Origin: Micrasema longulum
Taxonomy: Eukaryota > Arthropoda > Insecta > Trichoptera > Brachycentridae
Reading direction: 5' to 3'
Length of the DNA: 64,000 nucleotides
Assembly: GCA_022494885.1 (NCBI GenBank)
Contig: JAGVSM010002678.1
Location: forward strand, 1-64,000
Shown: piece after piece, positions 22,432 to 31,821 of the stretch
Numbering within the stretch: the stretch's first letter is position 1
How the letters are laid out: the number at the start of each line of letters is the position of its first letter
The notes under the pieces: generated by a model
Seen by the model: the letters and a program-made list of their open reading frames with translations, nothing else
Told to the model about the DNA's origin: nothing
Database searches by the model: none
Program-made: the position numbers and the translations under genes

Positions 22432-25400
22432 CTAAAAAATGTTCACATATTAAAATTTAGTTTGAATAGAAGTACAATTTATTCTATTTCTATAATATTT
22501 TTATTTTGTCGGCCTCGTGGTGTAATGGTCAGCGCTTTTGCCTACCATGCAATGGGTTTCGGGTTTCATATAGCTCCTATTCCCATCATGGTTGCTATGA
22601 AATATTGAAAAGGGTGTTTTTACACTAGAATGTTTCATAGACCCTGGACTGGTACCTGAAGCGTAAGACTGATCATCTTACCTTCATGTAACAAAAATTA
22701 TCAATATACGGTGCGATTGGTGTACCAATATAGTGCCCTATGCACTATTAGGTGCGGAAAGGGAATGATGATGATTTCTATAATAATGCTATTTCAGATA
22801 GAATACCTCATGTGTCTTTCCTAGCTTTTGCCACATCTTGCCATACACACCCTTTGAGAGTATCTGCTTTTGACATGACTGGCTTGAGATTTTAGTTCAT
22901 CTGCTCATTCCTAGTCTTTCTTGAACGTCCCTATCCTATGTTACTTTTTACTCTCACCATAATATATCTGTTTTACCATTCTTTCTTCATCTATTCGTTC
23001 CACATGACCAAACCATCTTAGTGATATTTTTTAAATCTTAAACACTCGTTCAAAGTTTGCACTTATTCAAAATCCATTTTTTAAAAGTGATTTTGTCATT
23101 TAAGATTTACATTCATTTGATCTACATATCGTTAGTGATCTGGCAATACATCATAACTTGTTTTTTTAGGATTTTTATTAACTGCAATAAATCAATTATG
23201 ATGCCATATTCGCTGCCACATTTAACAAATCGTTATTTCCATAAAATAATCTATTGAACACCCAAAAATATCGTAAAGTAACATTAATTTAAATCGCAAT
23301 AGCTGTCTCTCTGTATTTAACAAAACAGAATTCACACCAGGAAAATACAATAGACGGGACAATACTGTCCTGTCTCCGTGAACAGTCTTGACCATGCAGG
23401 ACAAGACAGTGGGACAGTACAATTATTTGGCCGTAATTCAAACGCTAACAGCTGCAAAAATGGATTCAAAATAATGCGAGCTATGATGGGGATAAGCCAT
23501 TGCCCTGCGGAGATAGCCTGCGTTTCTATCTCTAGGACAATGTCTTGGTTCATTGTTCTGTCCTTCATATTTCTGTTTACACTAAGACAATAGGTCTGAA
23601 GCTAGGACAAGACATTATTATACTGTCCCAATTGAACTTGGCATAATGTAAATAAAAATAAAATGTTTTAATTTTAAATATTAAAATGAGTTACTGTAAC
23701 ATATAATTTTTTTTAGATATAAAATATATTACCAGATCACCATCGATATATTCTCGGTTAAAAGATATTCCACCTTTTAGGTACCTACTAAGTTTCAGAT
23801 TTAGAATCAGTTCAAATCTTGCTTATCTTAAAGACCATAGATATAATGTTTACTTACTGAGAGTCCAAAAATTCCCAATCCTGAAAATACAATTCTAGGC
23901 CAATCTTGTGGGTAAGCATTGACTGGTACTGTGATGATCAATAGAAAACATAAGGCTGTTAGTGTTTGAGATGCAACAACTGTTATTTTGCAACCAAACT
24001 TTTGTACCATCGGTATGCACATAAGAACTCCAGGTATTGCAGTTAGACCACCAGCTATTACTGTTAGAAATATATTTTTGCCAACAAGACCCACATGCTG
24101 TGAAAACGCAAAAAAACATAGACCTCCCATAAACCTGAAATCATAGAATTATAATATTATGATTCTCTGCCTGAAATATTACAAATATTGTACCTTCACA
24201 ATATATATTTTTTATTGTTTAATTTTTGTAAAATAGCATTATTTGTACTCATAAACACTAAAATTTTATTTTAAATCGTTATACAAATAAAATAAAAGGT
24301 ACTTTTTTCCAAAAATATTGTCAAAATAAAATAACACATTTATGAGAGTAGTGTCACACAATTTTTTTCAATTTTGTTAAATTATGAAAATCCAAACAAT
24401 ACCCACCATTCAATACTCAAAATAATTGTTTTGAATCTCATATTTTTTGACACGAAAAGATCTCTTAATGTAGTTTTCTTCATATCCTGGCAATCTTTCT
24501 GGATGTAATTATTGTTAATAGTACTTCTAATAGTTTCAGAATTTCGACCATTGAAATGAGCAATTTTTTCGAGTATTACTGAAAAATAATAATTGCATAA
24601 TTTAAAACATCCTATTCAAATCTTGTATTTGAAACTTGTATAACGTGTAGCAGGCGATCATCTATTTAAGTAAGAATATTAATTGGCTAGCTAAAATAAG
24701 ATAGTACTTAATTGACGAGCAGCCTTATTGCACTAAAAAAAATATCCAGTGAACTTTTACAAAAGATGAAGGGTTATTAATACGTATAGTAAATTAAGGC
24801 AGTCAATATACTAAATAATAATAACATAATAAAATATGTTTCTATAAAATTTAATAATATAATTAATATATGATTTTTTACTGAATAAGTACACAAATTT
24901 TGTGCTTATATATAAACTTTAATAAGTTAATTTGTTCAGATGACCCTAAAATCAATCAAAATACTTTGCTTGATATAAATTATCATCATTCCCTTATTCG
25001 CACCTGATGATGCATAGGGCACTTTATTGGTACACCAATTGCGGCATATCTTGATCATTTGTTGCTTGATCAGAACACTGCATGTGCCAATCTAGGGACT
25101 AAAATATTGCAGTGAAAATAACTTTTTAAATCATCATTTTATGTTCACCTTGCCGGAAATCCAACCTTTACAATAAAGCGGACATAAAATAGTTGATTTG
25201 TTAAAAAATGTCTGTGTGTTTTACTGAATTATATTTCTACATATGTTGTAAAATTATATCATTACCGATTGCCTTATCATTCTGTCCAGTAGCCAAAAGC
25301 CATCTTGGAGATTCAGGTATAAGAAAGAAAAAAACTAAATAAACAGTAGAAAGTATTGATAAAGTCAACTGCAAATGTCTCCAGTCTCTCAATACATAAG

Positions 25401-28400
25401 CCATTCCAGCCATTAAAGAATTCCCAACTGCAAAAGGTACTTGGTACAAAATTGGTATGATGGTTCTCCAAACTCCTCCAACAACCTTAAAAAAATCGCA
25501 TTTGTTGGACACTTTATTAATTGAAAGGTACACAAGTAAAAATTGTTTTTCATTTTTTTTAAGCGGTTCGTAGGAAAAAAATCTAAAATAAGAAAAAGAT
25601 TACAGAAAGAACTGTTTATTTTTATTATCACGATCCAAAACCAACCTACCAATGGTAATACCAATAAGTAAGCCGATTTTTTCTCTAAATAATTCAATTA
25701 AATTTAAATCTTTTTTTAATTATAAAGAATGAGTACTTTAGTGGCCTTATTGCTAAAAGCAATATCTTTCAGCTATCCAAAAAACAGACTGAGAGTTGGT
25801 TAAAAATGTTTACCAAAAAAAACATAATGCATATCAAAAGATATGTATACTAAAGTAGTATTGCCTCAGATGTTGACTTATTTCACAAAGTTGGTGGATT
25901 CCTCAAAAAAACACCATCAAAATTTTAATTTTGTTTTATTTTCTTATATAAACAAATTCAATTTGTAATATTTGTGTATTTTTTTTAATTAATAAAAATC
26001 AAACTGCAATAAAAAGTGTGCGCAAACATGAATATTGTAAATATAAAGGATACAATTCTACAGCTTTAAACTATTAACATAAATCGAAATACAAAAATTG
26101 TACTTATGTACTTACAATATATTTTTCAATAATTCAGTAATAATTTGAGTTTGAATTCTTCCTTTTGCTCTCCAAATTTATCTCATTTCTTGATAATAAA
26201 GTTTTAACCTTTGAAAGTATATTTACATAGTTTTAAAACAATGCTTTTGTTTAGATATTTTGTAAAGAATATTATTTTTTGGCTGTACTGTTGCAGAAAA
26301 AAATATTATGTCCTTGACACGGGTAACCCCAGTGAGAACATGTTTATGTTTTTTTAATAAATATTGCTCATTCTATAATGGAGTTGATTGTACTCTTGAG
26401 AATATAAAAAAACTTTCTTAAACTACGAGTTTTAACAAGTTTTATGAAAAAAAAAATAAAGTGTTATGTACAATATATTTTGAAAATCATTTATGTTTTT
26501 GGTTTATATTCCTTTGTTTTACTGATTTTTTTTTAATAAAAATATTTTTCTTCGGTAAATATGGTCTTGAATGACCTCAAATTCAATTTTGAGATAATTA
26601 TTAAGCTTTTTAGAAATATTAAACTGTCTTCTTATAATATACAAAAATCAACTAACCTCCATACACATGACAAAAGATATGACTGCAATTCCCCCTGAAG
26701 ATAGAGCCAATAAGAATCTTGCCACCATAAAAGCTGATAGGAGTGGACTGAAAGCTGTAGCAAAACTTGAAATAGTTTGCAGAGCTATGCAACAAAACAG
26801 AAATTTCTTTGGGCCATATTTATCAGCCATCAACCCGAAGAAAATGTTCCCAAGTAAAACTCCCAGCATAAAAATAACTTGAGACAGCTAAAAAAAAAAC
26901 ATGTCTTTTAATTATTACAATATGTTGTATTTTTTGATTTAGGTAAAAGGTATTATATTTTTTACATTATGTAAAAATATTTTTAAGATTTTTAATATTA
27001 GTGTATTTTTTATCCAGTCATTAATAAAAAATTTCAAATGTTTCTATGTTGACTGGTTAATTTTACATAATATATCAGATTAAAATAGTAAGTTCATAGA
27101 ATTAAGAGTAGTCCAGAAGGAGCGTAGAATCATATTTTAATACATCCTACTGTTTCCGAAAATCCCCCCACTTACTTTCGCCGCGCGCAATTTTAAAGTC
27201 GCCGCGTAATTTTGCCAGATGGGAAAAAATATAATCATAACACAAATGTAAGGTTAAAAAAAAAAAGTCATTTGTTAATTTCTCTAAAATTTTATTGTGC
27301 ACGCAGAAACACTGATTGACACAACAGAGTAGATAAGTCAAGGGTCATTTAATAAGAGTAATTGAATTAATGAACTTTAAACTTAAAATATAAAACAAAT
27401 TTTATTTTACATAAAACGGATATTTTTATATCATGTTAAATAATATTCGATGTTTTCAAGATAATGTCGGTCTAATGTCCACCACGCGGCGTTGTTTAAT
27501 CCGAGGTAAAATTTTCATAGTTCTTAATAGATGAGTAAAGTAGGGTAAAAAAATTACTACCCTGGCAACACTAACGAAATAACCATTTTGTTTCTTCGGC
27601 AATCTGACAGATGGACTTTTTTTTTAGTAATGCATTTGCCACTTAAACATTCGTTTGCTAATTACGCAAGAAATGTGATATCATCCTGTTTCTTTAAGAT
27701 CCTAGCAGTATTTTTACACTTTAAAACGACACAACACGGCATAGTTGAATTTAAATCGGGAGTTACGTACTGAGCGACGTCTACAAAGAAACTGATAGAT
27801 CAAAACGTAAAACTACTCTTTTAAAAGTAGTTTAATCGTCTTCTGTTTGATACGCGTATGCGATTTCTGGACTATTCTTAATTCTATGAGTAAGATTTTA
27901 TTTAATTTGCAATATTTTCTGAATTTGAAAATTGTGATTTTATACTATTACAGTAGGTAATTCATTAAAAAATAACGTTGGTAAAAAAGTGTGTAAAATA
28001 GAAAATAAGCCATCACCTTACATTGTTCCATTCACATTCATAATACAAATAAATATTATAAATTGTTATTTATTTTTTAACTGAAAATTTTTTGGCCCAT
28101 GATATAGCGATAAAAAAAACGTTTATTGTCTATGGTTTAGCCGGTCCAAGTTTTTCGGTCGTGATTTTTATAATCCGTATGGCATTGACATATTAATGCA
28201 CATAGACTTGCCCTGAGCCCTAAAAAATGATGAGGCTTAACTCATGCCCAAACACTAAGGCACGCCTAATGCAAATTTATTAGTTTTTCGACCACCAGCC
28301 AAGCATGACGTTTAGAGTCGAAACCAAAATACCTGATTGTGTCATGAAAGCGTTAAAAAACCTTTCGGATAAACATTGTAAAAAGGATGTGTTACTTTTC

Positions 28401-29938
28401 ATTGGTAAATTTTTGTTCATGAGTGTTTGTTTGTGTTTTTTTTTCGTTTTTTTTGTTTTTTTTTCTCTATTTTTTGTTTTTTTTTGTTGTATTTTTTGTT
28501 TTTTTTTTGCTAAATAAATCCAAACATCATACAAGTTTGTTGGATGGTAACTAGGAAGTTTGCTTTAAACTTGCCTCAAGTTTACAGAGTTGCAATCTCA
28601 AACTTGGGTCAAGCTTGAACACTTGATACTTCAAACTTGATACAAGCTTGAGGCAAGTTTAAATTGCTATCTAGGTTGTAAACGTTAACATAAAAACTTT
28701 TAAACCAAAAATAAATACCTATGCTCCAATTTTTGGTAGCATAAATATACTTGGCGGCCTTCGTGGTGTAGTGGTCAAGACGCTTGACTCACACACGGAT
28801 GGTTGCGGGTTCGATTCCCGATGAGAACACAAAAATTAAAGGAGATTTTTCTCAAGCCTGGGTGTTCTGTGATGTAATTCACCACTGTAATTGGGCCTTT
28901 TGGCCTGTTGTGGTGCAAAAAAAACTCAGTACCTAACTATGGGCACATTTTCGTGTCACTACTTTTTAAAATATTTTACTCTATAGGGCGCGTCTATGTA
29001 TTAATACGTCAATGACGTATAGGGTTACCAAAGTAACAATACCTACCATTGAAAATTTTGCATACTGGGGCATGCAACCAACAAATGTCATATTTTAATT
29101 ATTTATCAATTCAGGCGGTGTTCTTGTAAAAATCTGTAAATATTTTTTTTATTACTGTGTGGAACCCGTCTTTTTACCTTTTAAATTTCATCATAAGCTT
29201 CTATAATATTAGGTGATAAATACTTACATCGACATAGTACTGTCTTGAGCATACGAGATTCCATTCACTGACAATAGTCGAAGAAAATATTGAAACATCG
29301 TATTCAAATTCTGTACACGGCACAATATGAATGTCTAAATTACTTGAAAACTTTTCAGACAACAGTTCTTCAGGGTCGTAAATGTCACAGAAAGAATTAC
29401 TGGAATTCTGAAAAAAAAATAGACTTAAGAAACATTTTTTTAAATACCTAGGTACCCAAGGACATAGGGACTATTATTTATATTTTTTAAATACTACCTC
29501 CGCGGTCTCTATTCAATTTTACAGGCTAATATTATTAAATAATTATTCCGGGAAAGTTAATTTGTTATGACATAACAATGAAATAATTGTTTGTTTTCCA
29601 TCATACAAATTACCCAAGTACTCATACATAAAAGACAATGCACAACGGAAAGATAAAGATTATGATGTAACTTACCGGCTTAGACATATGAATCCATTCA
29701 ATATTCGTAACATTAACTAACGTTGGCGGTTTTTTACACCAAAATTTTTGGGGTGGAGCAAGAAACACGATTCCTAGCTGGAACCATGCAATCGATAATT
29801 TAAGAAAACCCATAAGTACACTGATTCCAAATTGCCATTTTCCGTAATCCCCGATTAGGTAACATATAACGTCTTTGTCGCATCTCAATGTATTATTATT
29901 TCCTCGGCTTTGGTTCACAAGCTTTTCGCTTACACGTT
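22162..29938 (-). CDS. Second organic cation transporter-like protein (MFS, SLC22 family), 5' incomplete
   Basis: Seven minus-strand exons: 29938-29676, 29407-29228, 26887-26657, 25485-25266, 24578-24407, 24134-23858, 22431-22162, about 537 codons. All GT-AG sites agree in phase. Exon 2 is the extracellular loop (CTEFEYDVSIFSSTIVSEWN), exon 3 carries TM2-4, exon 4 IPESPRWLL, exon 7 GELYPTVVRN. The MFS loop is diverged (ADKYGPKK instead of DRYGRR) and the usual PETKG is PNTKG, so a conserved acidic residue is lost at the end of TM12. The first visible exon opens with two bases of a split codon and has no in-frame ATG, as in gene 1. A membrane transporter is certain; the substrate is unknown, and altered motifs may mean changed kinetics. 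Confidence 0.93.
22509..22775 (+). repeat. tRNA-derived SINE, family A
   Basis: The head GTCGGCCTCGTGGTGTAATG is followed by a body shared with the 7664-7922 copy (GGTGTACCAAT, CCTATGCACTATTAGGTGC) and a GATGATGAT tail. It lies in the last intron of transporter gene 2. Confidence 0.88.
22800..23040 (-). mobile_element. RTE-like LINE fragment
   Basis: The minus strand reads LRWFGHVERIDEERMVKQIY, the conserved post-RT block also seen at 37195-37488, followed by degenerate sequence with stops. Confidence 0.75.
23041..23857 (-). other. Remainder of the last transporter-2 intron
   Basis: Positions 23330-23640 contain short inverted segments built on CTGTCC/GGACAG (for example ACTGTCCTGTCTCCGTG and GGACAATGTCTTGG), which suggests a small degraded foldback element. 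No gene was seen. Confidence 0.4.
23858..24134 (-). CDS. Transporter gene 2, exon 6
   Basis: Acceptor TTTCAG at 24137-24135, donor GTAAGT at 23857. One base completes Trp split from exon 5. Encodes TM7-TM10. Confidence 0.92.
24407..24578 (-). CDS. Transporter gene 2, exon 5
   Basis: Acceptor TTTTTCAG, donor GTGGGT (less usual but it alone gives the right phase). Encodes the cytosolic loop with TTLRDLFVSKNMRFKTI, leading into TM7 (LSIEW). Confidence 0.88.
24983..25170 (-). repeat. tRNA-derived SINE, family A, degraded
   Basis: The tail side (CATCATTCCCTTATTCGCAC) and the GGTACACCAATTGCG body match the other family A copies; the tRNA-like head is missing or unreadable. Confidence 0.7.
25266..25485 (-). 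CDS. Transporter gene 2, exon 4
   Basis: Acceptor TTTTTAAG, donor GTAATG. Encodes VWRTIIPILYQVPFAVGN and IPESPRWLLATGQNDKA. Ends in phase 1. Confidence 0.92.
25500..26640 (-). other. Transporter-2 intron between exons 3 and 4
   Basis: AT-rich, no element recognised. Confidence 0.5.
26657..26887 (-). CDS. Transporter gene 2, exon 3
   Basis: Acceptor TTTTTTTTAG, donor GTTAGT. 77 codons with LSQVIFMLGVLLGNIFFG, then the diverged loop ADKYGPKK, TM3 and TM4. Confidence 0.93.
27099..27884. mobile_element. MITE family A, complete copy (786 bp)
   Basis: Terminal inverted repeats GAATTAAGAGTAGTCCAGAA and TTCTGGACTATTCTTAATTC are flanked by TA at 27097-27098 and 27885-27886. No transposase. TA duplications point to Tc1/mariner-type mobilisation. 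It lies in an intron of transporter gene 2. Confidence 0.9.
28436..28512. repeat. T-rich low-complexity tract
   Basis: Runs of T broken by single G or C. It produces a spurious lysine-rich frame on the minus strand. Confidence 0.9.
28548..28677. mobile_element. 130-bp hairpin MITE
   Basis: Near-perfect inverted halves: TTTAAACTTGCCTCAAG on the left and CTTGAGGCAAGTTTAAA on the right, extending to AACTAGGAAG/CTATCTAGGTT at the ends. No coding capacity. Confidence 0.75.
28753..28928 (+). repeat. tRNA-derived SINE, family B
   Basis: The head contains TGGTGTAGTGGTCAAGACGC (A-box region) and a perfect B box GGTTCGATTCC at 28808-28818. A unique body (GGCCTTTTGGCCTGTTGTGG) and an A-run end follow. 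It is too long and without an acceptor stem, so a SINE rather than a tRNA gene. A degraded relative is at 35136-35310. Confidence 0.85.
29228..29407 (-). CDS. Transporter gene 2, exon 2 (extracellular loop)
   Basis: 60 codons in phase 0 between acceptor TTTTTTTTCAG and donor GTAAGT. Encodes FCDIYDPEELLSEKFSSNL and the loop that ends EWNLVC before TM2. In gene 1 the equivalent loop lies in the first visible exon, so the two genes differ in introns here. Confidence 0.93.
29676..29938 (-). CDS. Transporter gene 2, first visible coding exon
   Basis: Acceptor CATTTTAG, donor GTAAGT. Only one frame is open, and it needs one base from an upstream exon. Encodes a polar N-terminus, TM1 (SVLMGFLKLSIAWFQLGIVF) and the start of the loop. 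The GTG at 29918 is not a start codon. Confidence 0.88.
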
Positions 29939-30873
29939 CTAAAATGTTAAAACGACTTGTTGGAAGAAAAAAATTTTTTTATAGCATTTTTTATGACATG
30001 TTTATTTCGTTTCAGTTATAATATTAACATGGAAACAAAACTAGCAATACTTAGATTAAAATATAATATAAATGTACCTGTGTATACATATGTGGCGTGT
30101 TTTATGCAACGCTGCACCTTTTGAAAAAAATGGTTTTCAAAAAAACAATATCAATGGAAATTATTTTAACTTTTGGTTTTTCAAATAGATCAAAATCTAA
30201 TGTTTAATTTTAGTTGTAGAAAAAAACTCAATTTTCAAGTATAATTTATTTAAATGTCTGATTTAACATTATTGCGTTCATAAAGCTAAATTATTAGATA
30301 TTATATTTATATGTAACTAAAGTAGATTTGATGGAGAATAAATAAATAATCTTTTCTGTGCTCTAAATTTTATAGTATTCTATATTTTTACCTGACATAT
30401 TTTTTTTTGTAGGTATCCTTTTGAAATTGTTTTTTACTGCCGTAATAATCGTATTTTAAATCTATGATTGATGAAAAATTAAGATATCCATAATAACATT
30501 TCCCTTGTAAATTGCAAGTTTATATATAACATGTAGGTAAGGTACTATAAACGCAAATGATTCAATTTACAGTATTATGAATTTACTTCGGTGAGCTTGC
30601 ACACAAAACTAACCGGCATAGCTTCGTTTTGAACACGTTTGTGATCTTTCGTATTTCCCCCATTCGTGGTTCGAGAGTAATGTTTAATGAGTAGTGTTAA
30701 CTCTAAACTATCCAATGGGGTATAAAAGTTCATTTCGATGCTTTACAGTGTCATGTAAAATTATTATTGGTACAGTGTGTTACAGACAAAGTTTCTCAGA
30801 GCAATAAAGCGCTTTTACTCTGAGTTGACTAGGTACATTGGTAAACTTTGGTACAGGCTCATAATACGATAAC
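29939..30873. other. Upstream region of transporter gene 2
   Basis: No coding exon was confirmed. A plus-strand CCAAT (30712-30716) and TATAAAAG (30721-30728) lie about 150 bp before the hairpin at 30874; they may be a promoter or chance. Confidence 0.35.
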
Positions 30874-30976
30874 AAATTTAATTATTTCAACAGACGACAC
30901 ACATGCCTGAGATTTTATTTTAATAATATATTAGAATAAAATTCCAGGCATGTCGTCCGTCGAAATGATTAAATTT
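30874..30976. other. Long hairpin, about 45-bp stem
   Basis: The left arm TTCAACAGACGACACACATG and right arm CATGTCGTCCGTCGAAATG pair as part of a stem running from about 30874 to 30976, with few mismatches and a loop of roughly 15 nt around TAATAATATATTAGA. It could be a pre-microRNA-like hairpin or a very short MITE. There is no second copy in the window. Confidence 0.7.
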
Positions 30977-31461
30977 ATATTACATACCCGCGCATAAAAT
31001 GTTCATAATACTTTTTATGGTTAATTCGCTGATTTAATTATACTTTTGTAAATATCGAAATACGTAGAATTATGCTCCTACAAAAATATAGCCTATTAAT
31101 TGAGTTTCTTGGGGTTAATAAAATCACAATCATTATCCACCTAGTTGTATAAAGGAAAGCCTAAATGAGCCCATAGCTACCACTTTATTAAATGATGTTC
31201 AATACACTATAATATAGCGTGAATTGTATTTTTTTTTTTAAAGTTGGTAATTTTACCGCAAATTGGTAGGTATGTGTATCGAAACAACACTGCAACTTGT
31301 GTTTTGACCGTAATTTCCCATGAAATATTAAGTTTATTATTATAAACAGATATACTTCCTAATTCTTAGTAAATTAGGAAAAGAAGATTCACATTTTCTT
31401 GTTGTTGCACATTCTGTCAATATGGGAAAAATGAGTTGCATATTTAATTATTCACTGTTAC

Positions 31462-31550
31462 TTAAGTTGGTTGGAAGAAATTCATATAAGATAGCAATAA
31501 ACCCGTCAAGTAGGTACTTGAGACATTTTTTTATATAAATAAATATAAAA
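31462..31550 (+). repeat. LINE 3' tail
   Basis: TTGGTTGGAAGAAATT...GCAATAAACCCGTC followed by an AT-rich, A-ended tail. This is the common 3' end of insect jockey-like LINEs; 47635-47720 has the same motif. Confidence 0.6.
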
Positions 31551-31821
31551 AAATATCTGTAACAACCCATTTGATGTAAGTATTTTTGTTGAAGTAGGTA
31601 TTTGCCTCCTAACAGTTGTAGGTAATTAATTATCTAAGATAAAATGAAATTTTGTTTTTATGACTAATTTATTAGTAACTGCAAGATATATATCAGACAT
31701 TTGTTGAGGTAGGTGAATGTGTTTTAAATTGATACACATTTATGTTAATAAGCAAAAGCCTTCTATATTTTAGAAGTAAATTGAATGCAACAAAAATATT
31801 ACGAAGTTACAGTATCTTCAT

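Noticed and set aside
22509..22580. tRNA gene
   Set aside because: Same reason; it is the head of a repeated SINE with four other copies.
28280..28534. Lysine-rich 84-codon frame on the minus strand
   Set aside because: It is the translation of a T-rich low-complexity tract, with no domain and no conservation signal.
28753..28830. Possible functional tRNA gene
   Set aside because: A and B boxes are present but there is no matching acceptor stem, and a SINE body with an A-run follows.
30587..30619. Candidate 5' coding exon of transporter gene 2 (MPVSFVCKLTE on the minus strand)
   Set aside because: The following GTAAAT would leave phase 0, but the next exon needs one extra base, and no family similarity is visible.
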